From the NCBI GenBank assembly GCA_039519185.1, contig CM076854.1, positions 76,131,948 through 76,195,947 on the forward strand: a DNA stretch of 64,000 bases, in the 5' to 3' direction. The stretch is from Astragalus membranaceus. Taxonomy: Eukaryota; Streptophyta; Magnoliopsida; Fabales; Fabaceae. Below, one piece after another: positions 52,955-64,000 of the stretch. The position numbers and the translations under genes are program-made. Within the stretch, counting starts at the first letter, position 1, and each line of letters opens with the position of its first letter. The notes beneath the pieces were generated by a model. It had not been told where the DNA came from. It searched no databases and saw only the letters and a program-made list of their open reading frames with translations.

Positions 52955-55900
52955 TGTTGGGTTATGGTGCTACAGGATCATATACATTCTTCCTGGACCT
53001 TACCAGGTGTTATAGCATCGCCTGCAGCATCACTGCGTGGATCTGTTACTTTCTGTTATGACAGTTATTTCTTTTTTAAGCTATTGTACCTATTTCTGTT
53101 TGGTTCAGTTTTAATTAGTTAGTTAAATTAATGTAACAACTTTGAGGGTTGGGGGTAGATAAAAGCTAGTATATAAAGCTCCACCTTAGGGGTTTTATAG
53201 AGGACTTGGATTATTAGATCATTCTCACATTTCAGAAAATAGCTTTGGGAAACACTTGTGAGTGTAACTTTTGATCAAGATAGTGGAAATATTCAAGTCG
53301 GATTCTGTCCCATGGAGTAGGAGAATTAACTCTATACTATCTTGCCATCCTGGGTGTTCATTTTTTCTATCCTTTATCTTGTTCTTTAATTGTTTTCTTA
53401 TATTTCATAGATCCTGTCTTGACAGCGCTATAGCAACAAGTGCTGCAGCACTGTGCAGTTATTCCGCAATTTGTCTGTTCTTTCTTTTCCAGCTTCCTTG
53501 ACACGCTTACATCACAACAATTGGTTTTAGGAGCAAGGTTCAGTCAGTCTTGGAGTCATGGTTTAAACAAAATACGAAGTGGATAAGTTCAATGGCAAGA
53601 ACGATTTTGGGTTGTGGTGCATCAAGATGAAGGCTATGCTTGCACAATAGAGACTGGTTGGTGTGTTAAAGGGTGAGAACGGGTAACCATCGAGGCTCAC
53701 TGCAGAGGAGAAGGCAGAGGCAATGGAAAAGGCTCATGGAGCGCTTATTATCAGTTTGGGTGACAAACCTCTCAGAGAAGTCATTAAAAAAACTGCAGCA
53801 GCACTTTGGCTCAAGTTGGAGAGTGTTTATATGACTAAATCTGTTGCAAACCATCTCTATTTGAATGAAAGGGCATTTGCTTTCAAAATGCAACCTGGAA
53901 AATCAGTGGAGGATCACATTGATAAGTTCCACAAAATCATCCTTGATCTTGAGAACATTGACATCAAGACTGAAGATGAGGATCAAGCAATTCTTTTGGT
54001 AAATTCTTTGCCAAAGTCATATGAAAGTTTATGCGACACTCTTCTATATGGAAAAGAATCTTTATCACTTAAAGATGATCAATTCGCATTGATGTCAAAG
54101 GATATGAAAAGGAAATATTACAGTAAAGAAGAGCAAAGTAGTGAAGAGTTGTTTGTTAAGGGTAACTATGAGAAAAAGGGTACGAAACAAAAGTAATCTA
54201 AAAAGAAAAATAAGGATGAAAACAAGTATAAGGATAAAGATAAATCCAAGAAGAAGTGTTATCAATGTGATAAGATGGGGCATTTCAGAAAAGATTGTCG
54301 AGAGCTAAAATCTAAGAAGAAAGGTGAAGAAGATGTGGCAAGTGCTTCTATTGTCACAGATAGTTACCTATGTGCTGATGTTTTAATGAAGATGAATGGG
54401 TTGAAGATACAAGGTGTTCATATCATATGACCCCTAAAGAAGAATGGTTCATAGGTCTTAAGGAGGTTGATGATGTAAGTGTCATTATGGGTAACAATAC
54501 AACATGCAAGGTAATAGGAATTGGTTCCATAATGTTGAGATATGAAGATGGTACACAAAGTGTTCTAACACGTGTGAGATATGTTCCTAATCTAAAAAGG
54601 AATTAAATATCTCTGGGCATGTTAGAAGAAAATGGGCATTCTTTTGGGTCTCATGATGGTATCCTCAAGGTCATGAAACAGTCGATAGTTGTGATGGACA
54701 GGTACATTCTGAAAGGTAGTGCTGTCACAGGATGTCCTGCTACAGCATCAGAATGCTGAAGCACGACAGTGCTATGACACAAGAGGCTGGGTCATGTTAG
54801 TCAAAGGGGAATGCAAATTAAATTCTTGGCATAAAGGGAGTCCTAGGTGAGGACAAGGTTGGAGATCTACCTTTCTGTGAACATTGTGTGCTAGGGAAAA
54901 TGCATAGGGTGAAGTTCTCCAAGGCTAATCATTCCACAAAGGGAGTTCTTGACAATGTACATAGTGATCTATGGGGACCAGCAAGGGTGACTTCACATGG
55001 AGGTAATAAATATTTTATTACTTTCTTAGATGATTTTAGTAGGAAGGTTTGAATTTATTTTCTTAAAAGTAAAGATGAAGCTTTTAGGGCTTTTAAGGAG
55101 TGGAAATTCATGATAGAAACCAAAACTGAAAGGAAAATTAAAACTTTAAGAACTGATAATGGCTTAGAAGGTGCAGGGAGAAGAACAAATTGGTTGTCTC
55201 AAAGGGATTATCTTGAGAAAGTGGTAAAGTGATTCAACATCAGTGATTCTAAGTCTACTAGTGTTCCATTAGCTCAACACTTTAGACTTTCATCAGCTCA
55301 ATGTCCAGTCACGCAAGAGGAGAAGACTGAAATGAATCAAGTTCCTTATGCTAATTCCATAGGTAGCATAATGTATGCTATGATATGTTCTAGGCCTAAT
55401 ACTTCACATGCTGTCAGCATCACTAGCAAATTCATGGGAAATCCTGGAAGGGAACATTGGCAAGCTTTTAAATGGGTTCTTAAGTACTTGAAAGGGACCC
55501 AATCCCATGGGTTAGTGTATACTCAGATTATGCAGGAGATTTAGACAAAAGGAGGTCTATCTCATGGTATGTTTTCACATTGTTTGGGAACACCATCAGT
55601 TGGAAGGCATCATTGCAGCACATTGTGGCTCTCTCAACCACAGAGGGTGAATTTATTGCCTTAACTGATGCAGTGAAGGGAGCTATATTGTTACTGAATT
55701 TGGTAAATTAGTTAGGCTTGAAACAAGAGTCTGTGTGTGTGCATAGAGATAGTCAAAGTGCTATTCACTTATGCAAGAACCAAATTTACCATGAAAGGAC
55801 CAAACATATTGACATACGACTGCACTTCATCAAAGTCAAGGTGGACAATGGAGAAGTGGAAATTCAGAAGGTTCACGCTGATGAAAACCCTGTTGACATG

Positions 55901-56614
55901 CTCACTAAACCTGTCACAGTTAGCAAGTTCAAACACTGCTTCGATTTACTCGATATAGATGTTGATTGATGATTTTGGACATGAATGAATCCTGACTTGA
56001 AGACTATATTATGAAGGATGCTTTGCACCAAGGTGTAAAATTGTTGGGTTATGGTGCTACAACATCATATACATTCTACCTGGACCTTATCAGGTGCTAT
56101 AGCATCGGATGCAGCATCACTGCGTGAATCTGTTACTTTCTTTTACGACAGTTATTTCTGTTTTAAGCTGTTGTACTTGTTTCTGTTTGGTTCAGTTTTA
56201 ATTAGTTAGTTAGTTAAACTGAGGTAGCAGCTTTGAGGGTTGGGGTAGTTATGAGCTAGTATATAAAGCTCCCCCTTAGGGGTTTTATAGAGGACTTGGA
56301 TCATTAGATCATTATCACATTTCAGAAAATAGCATTGGGAAACACTTGTGAGTGAAATTCCGAGAGATCAAAGAGTGGAAAAACACCTGGGTGATTGGGT
56401 TCACGGAGAACATTGCCTTAGTGCTTTGTATGTATCACGGTGTAACTTTTGATCAAGATAGTGGAAATCTTCAAGTCAGATTCTGTACCCAAGAGTAGGA
56501 GAATTAACTCCGAACTGGGTTACCATCTTTTGATCAAGATAGTGGAAATCTTGTTCTTTAATTGTTTTCGTAGATTTCTTATACCAGGTTCGTTGACACG
56601 CTTGAATCACAACA
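52955..56614 (+). mobile_element. Defective Tork-like Copia retrotransposon
   Basis: LTRs are 52955-53519 (565 bp) and 56042-56614 (573 bp), both TGTTGGGTTATGG to cacaaca. The 5' LTR lacks about 100 bases present in the 3' LTR (after gtgagtg), while the 3' LTR lacks other parts. A degenerate primer site (ttggttttaggagc) and a caaggtgtaaaat tract border the LTRs. The body retains gag, protease and parts of integrase and RNase H. Flanks (tctac, cctat) match at only three of five bases, so the duplication is not secure. Confidence 0.85.
53558..55969 (+). pseudogene. Tork-like Copia gag-pol, internally deleted
   Basis: Gag starts near 53558 (KYEVDKFNGKNDFGLW, with stops) and is open at 53723-54196; the zinc knuckle CYQCDKMGHFRKDC is at 54257-54298. 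Protease follows (CSYHMTP near 54410, where the usual DTG reads DTR), then the pre-integrase/integrase region (54780-55160; RLGHVSQ, CEHCVLGK, HSDLWGP, TLRTDNG). At about 55162 the frame jumps to the RT tail and RNase H (55200-55969; PYANSIGSIMYAM, ALSTTEGEF, HRDSQSAIHLCKN, TKHIDIRLHFIK). The end of the integrase and nearly all of the RT with its catalytic box are deleted. Stops are scattered. Confidence 0.88.
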
Positions 56615-57270
56615 CCTATGAATATGAGAACTATTACCTTGTCTTTCCTCCAAGGAAGTAACAACATTAAAATCATCCACCACACACCACTCCCCACCCG
56701 CACTCTGATTCTTGAAAGACAATAACTCCTCCCAAACTTTTCTCTTTACAACAACTTCACAAGGCATATAAACATTGATAACATATATCAGCATAGAGTT
56801 CCGTTCAACACACCCCCACCAACCCCGAACCTTCAAAACTAAACTTAACATTCTTAGAATCTATTTTCCACATAGACAAAGTACCACCAGACAGCCCTGT
56901 AGAAGGCTTAGCTATCCAGACAAAGTTAACACCTCCCCACATACCTCTCAACATGGACACATTAATAACTTTACTCTTTGTTTCTTGAATGCAAATAAAA
57001 TCTTAGTTACCTCTTTTGATGGAAGCTACCAATTGTCTTCTTTTGGTACTATCACCCAACGTCTTATATTCATAGACATAATATTCATGATGCACCATTT
57101 GTTGTCTCCCTCCTCAAGGTTGCTTCTGGATCTCTAGCTTCACCTTCAACAATCAAATCAACATAAACCGAATCCTTGTTGTTATCTTCAACTCCCATCC
57201 ATCGCTTTTGCTGCATCCCACACCTTCTGAGCCAACGCCTTGTTCTTCAAAGCCCAAAAGCGATTTCCCT
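56615..57270 (-). pseudogene. LINE endonuclease fragment, minus strand
   Basis: The minus strand reads an APE-type endonuclease start (ICIQETKSKV at about 56990), then VINVYMPCEVVVKRKVWEEL and WCVVDDFNVVTSLEERQG. These match the QETK and WCxxGDFN motifs, with GDFN changed to DDFN. The fragment abuts the end of the Copia 3' LTR, so that element may have inserted into it. No RT follows on this strand. Confidence 0.75.
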
Positions 57271-57298
57271 TTTAAAAAAATCTTTGATATTATTATTA

Positions 57299-57600
57299 TG
57301 GCTAAATTATAGTTTTTGTCCCCCAATTTTCAAAAATCCAGACATTTGATCGCCTTATTTTAAAACTCAGATATTTAGTCCCCCTATTTTAAAAAATTTA
57401 GACATTTGTTCGAAAGAGGGGTTTTCAATTTTTTTTTGCTGAGTTGGACTCCTGTCAAAAACAAAATGTTGACGTGGCCCTCATTAGATGACGTGGCAGC
57501 TGATGCAGTTTGCACATGTGTGTGCCATGTCATTTAAACATGCCATATCACATGTTAACACTTAGTGTAAATAAAATAATTAAAACAATAAAATATTAAA
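57299..57600. repeat. Single end of a Mutator-like repeat
   Basis: It starts ggctaaattatagtttttgtcccc, a common end type of legume Mutator-like MITEs, followed by diverged copies of 'agacatttgatcgccttattttaaaa'. The partner inverted end is not found, so it is truncated. Confidence 0.35.
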
Positions 57601-57639
57601 ATGAAAATACAACTTCAGAATTAAAATTAGTAAATGACT

Positions 57640-59231
57640 CAAGTTTCATATCAGAGAACCCAGAGATCCATTGAAGTGGATTAATTGGATGAAGACTTGC
57701 ATCTTCTCTAGTTTTTGGTGTATGCGATGGAGAGGATGGGGTTTAGCTTGAGTGGGTTAATTGGATGAAGGCTTACATGTTCTCTAGTTCTTTGTCAGTG
57801 TTAGTGAATGGAAGCACTACAAAAGATTTTAAGGTGAAGAGGGGACTTAATTAGACAAGTGTATCTTTATCCCCTTTCCTTTACCTTATTGTTGCCGAGG
57901 GATTGTCCGATATGATGGAAAACCATTCTTAGAGGTTTTGAACTTGTTTCGGGTTTGAAGGTAAATTTTCATAATAGTAAACTCATTGATATTAATGTGT
58001 CTAAAGAATTCTTGGGTGCAGCCTCGACTTTTCTTCATTGCCTCATGGAGTCCATTTTTGGAAATTCCCGTGGGTGCTAATCATAGGCGTGGTGCAACTT
58101 GGAAACCGAAGTTAGACAAGCTTCGTCCGAGGTTGGATTCTTGGAAATTGGCACAATCTCTCTCTCTATGGGAGGAAGGCAACTCTTATCAATTCAGTTT
58201 TAAATAGTATTTCTCTTTATTTATTTTCTTTCCATAAGACCCCAAAGGCGGTGATTAGTTCAACGAGTAAGATCTAAAGGAATTTGTTAATGGGCATTAA
58301 CGATGAATACAGAGGTATATATTGGGTGGCTTGGGATAAGATTTGCAAACCCAAGGAATAAGGTAGCCTTGGAATTAAAAATCATGAGTGTTTTAATATC
58401 GCTCTCTTGGCAAAGTGAAAATGGCGTTTTTCAAATGATGGGGATGCTAGTTGGAGGGGGAATCTTAGCTTGTAGATATGGAGACCTGTCCTCTAGTTTT
58501 TTCAATGGATCATTATTAGCAGATTCAAGATTAGATTCTTTGTGATGGTGTGACCTTTGCTGTGTGGGCAATGAGAAACTTACAGTAGGGTGGTTTAAGG
58601 CTTGCGTTAGACGGGGTTTGGGTGATGGTCGAGGGGTTGTTTTTGATAATTTATTTTCAGGTTGCGGGGATTAGTATGTGAAAGTTGTTGTTGAGTTTGA
58701 TATTGTAGGATGTTTTTATCAATTGTGATGGAGATGATTCATTGATCTGGACCTTAGACTCAAGCAAAACATTCACTGTCAGATCTTGCAACAGACATCT
58801 CATAAAAGATAGCACTGAATTTATTTTTTAAACGTTATGGAACACAACTATTCCATCTAAAATTATGATATTTGGATGGAGATTATTCAAGGACTCACTT
58901 CCTGTTCCTGATTTATTGTTTAAGCGTCATGTTATGAATTCAGAGGAAATGGTTGTTTGCATTTTTGTAGGGGGTGTGCGAAGAGCTACATCATTTATTC
59001 CGGCTTGTAGTCTCGCAAGAAGTGTTTGGGACAAGGTTGGTCACTCACTGGTTGGATGTGTAGACGCTAAACTCGGATAATACTGCTCAAACATTTTATT
59101 ACTCACTGGTTGGATGGCTAAGAAGGTTAAATATATGTTATGGTTGGCAACATGTTGGTGCATCTGGAAGACTCAGAATGTTCGTTTGTTTAGGGGAAAG
59201 ATCCCAATATTGATTCGATTGTGTTTCCCTG
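57640..59231 (+). pseudogene. Decayed LINE RT and zinc-binding domain
   Basis: Pieces in several frames match LINE RT downstream of the active site: VLVNGSTTKDFKVKRGL, IVAEGLS, FELVSGLKVNFH, then a 'WDKICKPKE.GSLGIKN' stretch and 'LLAKWKWRF' (58330-58430), and the zinc-binding domain (about 58720-59080; TIPSKIMIFGWRLFKDSLPVPD, LLFKRHVMN). The YADD region is missing between about 57930 and 57945. Many stops and shifts show an old copy. No A-tail or duplication is visible. Confidence 0.72.
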
Positions 59232-60172
59232 TGTCAAACTCTTAGGTCCTAGCCGTGGGTTCGGCCAAGGGTTTGAACAAATTTTTTGATTCCTCTGTTC
59301 TTTAAGCGATTGCTCCAAGGAGGGAACTCTGCTCCTTGACTGTGGGTATCCTGACTCCTCTAGAAAGGGCCAGGTTAGGTGAGGGGGACTGCGAGGATTG
59401 GATTATACTACTAGGTAATGCATGAAAATAAAGATAGAAATGCGATAAAGAAGATAGATAAAAATAAACGTAGAGTTTTGATTTGATTGATGTGTGTCTA
59501 TTCTGTACAATTGCTCCCCTATTTATATACATAGGCCCTCATCGGCCACTAACACAACCAACATTTGCCTACCGTTGGATTAATCAAGATCAACGCACTA
59601 CATTACATCCAGGCCCTAAAAACTAGGATCCACTCTTCCACTCGTCCACTAGCACGGGTAGTGGGGTCAAAATATCTTCGCTTCCACTTCTTCGGCGCTT
59701 CTCCACGTTGTATTAACCACTCCAATGTCTAAATGTGTCCACGTGCGTCGAATGCTTGCTCCCAAAGCAAGCTCCTTTACCTCAACCAACTACTCATGCC
59801 CACTTCCCATAAATTTAGGAAGGTGGTTTCCGTAGCTTGGCTTGGCCTTTCTCCATTATATTTACTTTAATAAATCATATAATTATTTAATAAATAATTA
59901 TATGAACACATTAAGACCATGTACTAGCCTCCAAGTCTATATAAACTTAGTAGCCACGTCAAGCTGATTTGTGTCGACCGAGTCTTATCTCGGCCAATCA
60001 GGCCAGTCGAGTAGGCACCTAAGCTGTTTACCTTATCCATGTTGTCATTTATAGTCAATTTAGACCCCAAGCAACTAAAATTTCTTTTTTTGCCGACGGG
60101 AATCAGCCTTCGGCCCTCGGCTAGCCGATTATACACCAGCCGAGTAGCCCTCGGCGAAAATGGGTGTCAACA
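59232..60172 (-). repeat. 3' LTR of the Tat-like element
   Basis: The minus strand starts TGTTGACACCCATTTTCGCCGAGG. It has a TATA (gtatataaat, minus, 59521-59530) and a leader (caattgtacagaatagacac). The far end is placed at tttgaca (59232) by sequence look only, since no second LTR is available. Confidence 0.6.
59521..59530 (-). promoter_or_regulatory. TATA box of the Tat-like LTR
   Basis: Minus strand tatgtatataaatagggg is a strong plant TATA context. Confidence 0.65.
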
Positions 60173-60700
60173 AATACCCCCTGCATCCTTTAGTTGAGGA
60201 CCATAAGAGGAAGCTGAATGATGTATTATGTCAACCGATTTCTTCTCTGCCAACTCCTTACACTTGAAAACTATGGTTGTAGTGCGTATGGAAACTTAAT
60301 CTTTTGGAATAACTGAGGTTGCAGACAATAGACTCACAATACCACAATGACACTGCCGGGTGCCCCCCAGTGTTGTACAATTAGGATTGCAGACAGTAGA
60401 CTCATAATGTCAAAGTGACACTGCTAGGTGCCCCCCAGTATTGTGTGCTCCAGTCGATTAGGAATCTCCAACGTAAATAAGACGCCGCGTTTGCAAATAG
60501 TAGTCTTACGTTGCCGATGTGGCACTGCTAAGTGTCGTCACACTTTGTCTTGTTGGATTGGTATTCCGTTTCGATTGAATCGGCTACTTCCACTTACCCT
60601 TTGTTGAAGGAAATGGTAAGCCGTGCGCCAAAACCATAGTCAAAAAGTGTAGCCACCCTTGTTAGTAGATGAGGTCTCGGCTGCCATATCATTTGGCTGC

Positions 60701-61440
60701 CTAATCAGTTTGGTAATCTGATGCATCTTCAGACACATCATAATCATCCATAGGGATTATTTCACCGTCAATTCCTTCTTGCTTCTTCCCATGAGTGAAT
60801 TGTTCAATCTGAATTGCCCTGGAAGTCAGGCCACTGAGGTCACTACAAGCTTGTCCCACAAGCTTCTCCTTCAATTGAGGGTGCATTCCAGAGATGGCCA
60901 TGGAAGTAAATTGAGATTTTGGGAAAGGTACTAAGCACTTTCAGGCCATCTTTCCGAATCTTTCAATGAAGTATGTCACAGCCTCATCCACCTTCTGCCG
61001 TAGATTCATGAGATCGGCTGCGGTAACTTCAGGCTGTGGCCAATAAAATCTGTCATGGAAGCACCTTTCCATGTCTGCCCAGGTCTGTATAGAATCAGGT
61101 GGGAGAGAAGAATACCATGAGAAGGCAGTCCCTATCAAAGACAAAGAGAACAACTGCAACTTTTGGAACTCATTCTGGTTTCCTTCCCCACACTGGGTCG
61201 TGAATCGGCCGGCATGCTCCATCTGGGGTTTTAAATCCTCTAGGCAGAGGCACCAATCTGTCCACCCACTCAGGGTAAGGCTTCTTGTACACTAGCCTAT
61301 CGAGCGGTTTCAACTAAACACCAAAAAACTTCTTGATGGTGTCAGCTAGCAAGTTAGGGTCCAGGAGTTGGGCCCCCGATGGTCTTTCAGGTGGAGGCGT
61401 TGGTCGCCACAGTATATATGGGGGACTCTGCGCCCCTGGT
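60701..61440 (-). pseudogene. Ty3-gypsy gag, degenerate
   Basis: The minus strand reads a gag N-terminal stretch (NLLADTIKKFF; VDRLVPLPRGFKTP), then after a frameshift near 61222 HAGRFTTQCGEGNQNEFQKL, SLIGTAFSWYSSLPPDSIQT and DRFYWPQPEVTAADLMNLRQ. An in-frame stop near 60941 is followed by FPKSQFTSMAISGMHPQLKE and the end at 60701. The order and spacing fit the retrotransposon gag domain of Tat-like elements. It cannot make a complete Gag. Confidence 0.75.
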
Positions 61441-61451
61441 AGCGGTGGTAC

Positions 61452-61616
61452 CTGTAACAGCCCAGGTCCACCGCAGCGGCCACCCCGGTCCCACTGTTAC
61501 CTCACGGTCTTCTCTACCCCTCTTGTAGAGTTTTTGCCTTCCGTGGGAATCGAACCTTGCACCTGAGGCATAAGTGCAAGTTAAACCCCCTTCCCACTAC
61601 CAATTGAGCGCACTAA
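61452..61616 (-). mobile_element. tRNA-derived SINE-like sequence
   Basis: The minus strand has an A-box-like cgctcaattggtag (61597-61610) and a perfect B box GGTTCGATTCC (61546-61556), in the order and approximate spacing of a tRNA-type Pol III promoter. A 100-bp body rich in GC (accggggtggccgctgcggtgg) follows. The 5' side is cut by the LTR that starts at 61617. No A-rich tail or duplication is seen. Confidence 0.45.
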
Positions 61617-61945
61617 TGTAACACCCCCTTTCTACCCCTTTAATTAATTAAGGAAAAATCGGAGTTCAAAAATCATTTTTGATTTCACCACGAGGGTGTC
61701 ACACATACTTCAAATAAAACCTCAAAATCTCAATTAAACAGTACGTCGTCAAAGGTGCAAATATATAGCACTCCTCAATAGGGAGATCCCAAACATCAAA
61801 CCAGCGTCATAAACTCAACATCAACGCAGCGGAAAAGTTAATCCAATCCATCAACAGTATAAAAATCTAAGTACATCAGCAACACATCAAATTACATTTC
61901 CCCCCCAGGTGCTACGTATCAGAGCATGACGACTCGACTCAAGAA

Positions 61946-62001
61946 GTGAAGCTAAAGGCCTTCACTGGGAATCACCTGCACGTTACCAACATGGGGGTAA
62001 C
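61946..62001 (-). promoter_or_regulatory. Two-hairpin element in the right-end LTR
   Basis: On the minus strand: GTTACC-loop of 8-GGTAAC (61982-62001), CGTGCAGG, then GTGAAG-loop of 8-CTTCAC (61946-61965). Confidence 0.6.
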
Positions 62002-63109
62002 ATTCAAACAGGAAAGGGTGAGCATCATTCAATCCATATAATAGAAAGTATGATAAGTACATAAATCAGGTCACGGCTCTAAATTATTCACATCACAATC
62101 ACCATTCACATCACTGACAATAACTCAATCTCATGTCATGTAGGCATATGAAATGCAACCCACTCGCGGGCATATGCATGAGGTACCTTTTCACAAAACG
62201 TCGCTTAGCCATAAAGGCCTCACCGTCACTTAGCCACTCAGGCCTCAAAACGTCACTGGGTTTATGCATATGGGGCATGAGACACTATGACATGCACCAC
62301 TCACAAACACACAAATACTAAAACGCACAAATCGCAGTCAACTATGTGACCCATCACTTACCGGTTTGCCAAATAAGAGGCACAGCACCTGCAAATTCAC
62401 AATTCACACAACAACAACATCACTTAGCCTTTTAGGCCTTAACATCACTTAGCCTCTCGGGCCTCAAACGTCACTGGGTTTCATCATCACTCTTACACAG
62501 ATGTCATCAACTCACACATTAGCAACTGAGGGCAGAAACGTCATTTACTAGCCACCAAGGGCATCATCGTCATTTACACATCACTATAAATAATAATAGC
62601 CACTAAGGGCAAAATAGTTATTTATACGTCATTATAAATAATATTAGCCACTAAGGGCGAAACAGTCATTTAACTAACCACTAAGGGCATCATCGTCATT
62701 TACACCTCATTATCAATAATATTGGCCACTAAGGGCAAAACCGTCATTTACTCGTCATTAGAAAGAACATTAGCCACTAAGGGCAAAACAGTCATTTAAC
62801 TAGCCACTAGGGGCATCATCGTCAAAATCATCCTTTTTGACATTACTTCGTTAAATCCACGGGTCGTACGCAAAGAGAATTTTTAAAGACACCCAAAACA
62901 TCTTTTCATTGTCACAGCAACGCTCACCGGGAACGGCCACTTGGGCGCCCTGCAATCCTTCTGAAATTATGAGATTTTATTTTTAAAACTGGAACACACA
63001 AATGGACAACTGAAAATGCTTCACAACGCTTTTCGAATCGTTCAAAACGGATATCCGAGTCAAAAGATATAGCGAAAACAGTTTTCGAAAATAATTTGGA
63101 ACATCCTGA

Positions 63110-63410
63110 AAACTGGCGCCATGGGCACCCAGCGCCCAGGCACCTGGCGCCCAGCGCCTAGCAAAAAGTCAACACACGCACGCACACACACCCGGGCGCT
63201 CAGCGCCCAGCGCCTGGCGCCCAGCGCCTTGGCGCAGTACACAACACACGCACACGGGCGCTCAGCGCCCAGCGCTGGCACCCAGCGCCCAGCGCTACGC
63301 ACACACACACGCGCATGGGCGCTCAGCGCCCAGCGCTGGCACCCAGCGCCCAGCGCCTGGAGCAACACTGCACAGCGCACAGCACCATGGGCACCCAGCG
63401 CCCAGGCACT
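63110..63410. repeat. GCGC dyad cluster in the right-end LTR
   Basis: Dense ggcgctcagcgcccagcgc repeats alternate with cacacacgc runs. The cluster is about twice as long as that in the solo LTR. Open frames across it (both strands) follow from the repeat. Confidence 0.8.
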
Positions 63411-64000
63411 TTCAGCAACACAGATTTTTGCCCAATTTCAGCACAAAACATTATTTTTTCTCCAAATTTTTCACATGACCAACACAACCCAAAATTCCAA
63501 CCACCAAAAATCAAACTTTATTTTAAAATGATCAAAATTCTATTGGGCACCACACACACCTCACCATGGCGCCCTAGGCGCCCATACCCTCAAACGCTTC
63601 ATATGCGAACACCATCAACACCCAATACCATCAACATCAAATTAATCGAATAAATCACATAATAATCGTGTCTCTATTATAATTCACATGCGCATACATG
63701 AAGTGCATATATATTGGAAATTAACATCAAGCATATCAACGCTACATCATGAACAACATCAACACATCAAGAACATCAACAACGACATCAACATATCAAG
63801 AACATCAAGAACGACATCAACATATCAAGAACATCAAGAATAGGTATGCATCAAGGATCTAGTCCAACAACCTAGATTAAGACCTATCATAGAATTCTAT
63901 TTGATGGAAAGAAAGAGCTCCCCAAACCTCGAATTAGATGAATAGGATCTCTAGAGACGATCACGAACGGAACCATGGCAATCGGTTCACACCTTCTCCT

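Larger units (their letters stand above)
59232..61451 (-). mobile_element. Tat-like Ty3-gypsy element, gag-only, minus strand, 5' end missing
   Basis: On the minus strand: a degenerate gag (61440-60700), about 500 bp of non-coding sequence, a polypurine tract (ggatgcagggggtattt) and the 3' LTR starting TGTTGACACCC at 60172. No protease, RT or integrase lies between gag and LTR. The 5' LTR is not present to the right; a SINE-like piece begins there. Confidence 0.7.
61617..64000 (-). mobile_element. Tekay-related LTR, minus strand, cut by window end
   Basis: On the plus strand it starts TGTAACACCCCC, the reverse of a GGGGGTGTTACA end. Block by block it follows the inverted LTR at 39566 and, reversed, the solo LTR at 40947: two-hairpin element, the gcatatgcccgcgagtgggttgc block, 'agccactaagggc' repeats (62530-62830), the tttgactcggatatccg module and a GCGC dyad cluster. 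The LTR start lies beyond position 64000. Confidence 0.82.

Noticed and set aside
53666..53893. Minus-strand frame opposite the Tork-like gag
   Set aside because: Shadow of the gag frame on the plus strand.
63060..63653. Several open frames at the right end
   Set aside because: Same GCGC/CACA repeats, open on both strands; no family resemblance.

Overview
This window is repeat-dense plant nuclear DNA. It is most likely from a legume, probably the Ogre-rich temperate group (clovers, medics, peas, vetches). The reasons are Ogre-type LTRs with the motif around 'ctccatcgcacc..gagatacgtaggagc', a Mutator-type MITE with legume-style ends (ggcttaaatatgtttt), and a SIRE-like Copia gag. No complete host gene is recognisable, so the species cannot be fixed. 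Nearly every coding stretch belongs to a retrotransposon.

Layout. 1-3437 is a minus-strand Ogre-like LTR cut by the window edge. 3438-4812 holds Ogre-like internal tails, one LTR start and a MITE with an exact 9-bp duplication. 4813-13110 is a young Tekay-like LTR element without coding capacity, inserted exactly at the tract/LTR boundary of an Ogre element whose 3' LTR follows at 13113-16242. 16243-47480 is a minus-strand chromovirus (Reina/Galadriel-like) present as a tandem series A-LTR-B-LTR-C. Two large insertions split it. The first, 18638-29108, is a SIRE-like Copia tandem array (LTR-gag-LTR-gag-LTR). The second, 35864-46718, is a gag-only Tekay-like element whose 3' LTR carries an inverted relative (39566-44660), which itself holds a solo LTR (40947-43740).

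47480-49594 is low-copy-looking sequence with a possible broken gene. It is interrupted by a 5'-truncated LINE (49595-52545) with an exact 16-bp target duplication. A defective Tork-like Copia element follows (52955-56614), then two decayed LINE pieces on opposite strands, a minus-strand gag-only Tat-like gypsy element (59232-61451), a tRNA-derived SINE-like piece, and a minus-strand LTR running off the right edge (61617-64000).

How the parts work together. Only two gag frames are intact (24722-26359 and 38297-39370). No complete pol is present, so any mobility would need enzymes supplied in trans. Three unrelated lineages here (SIRE, Tekay, Tat-like) kept gag and lost pol. The most interesting non-coding signals lie in the LTRs: a two-hairpin element conserved in four related LTR families with a compensatory stem change, matching splice-site-like signals in the LTR leaders, about fourteen copies of AATCGATT upstream of a TATA box, and rapidly changing dyad-symmetric repeats at a conserved LTR position.
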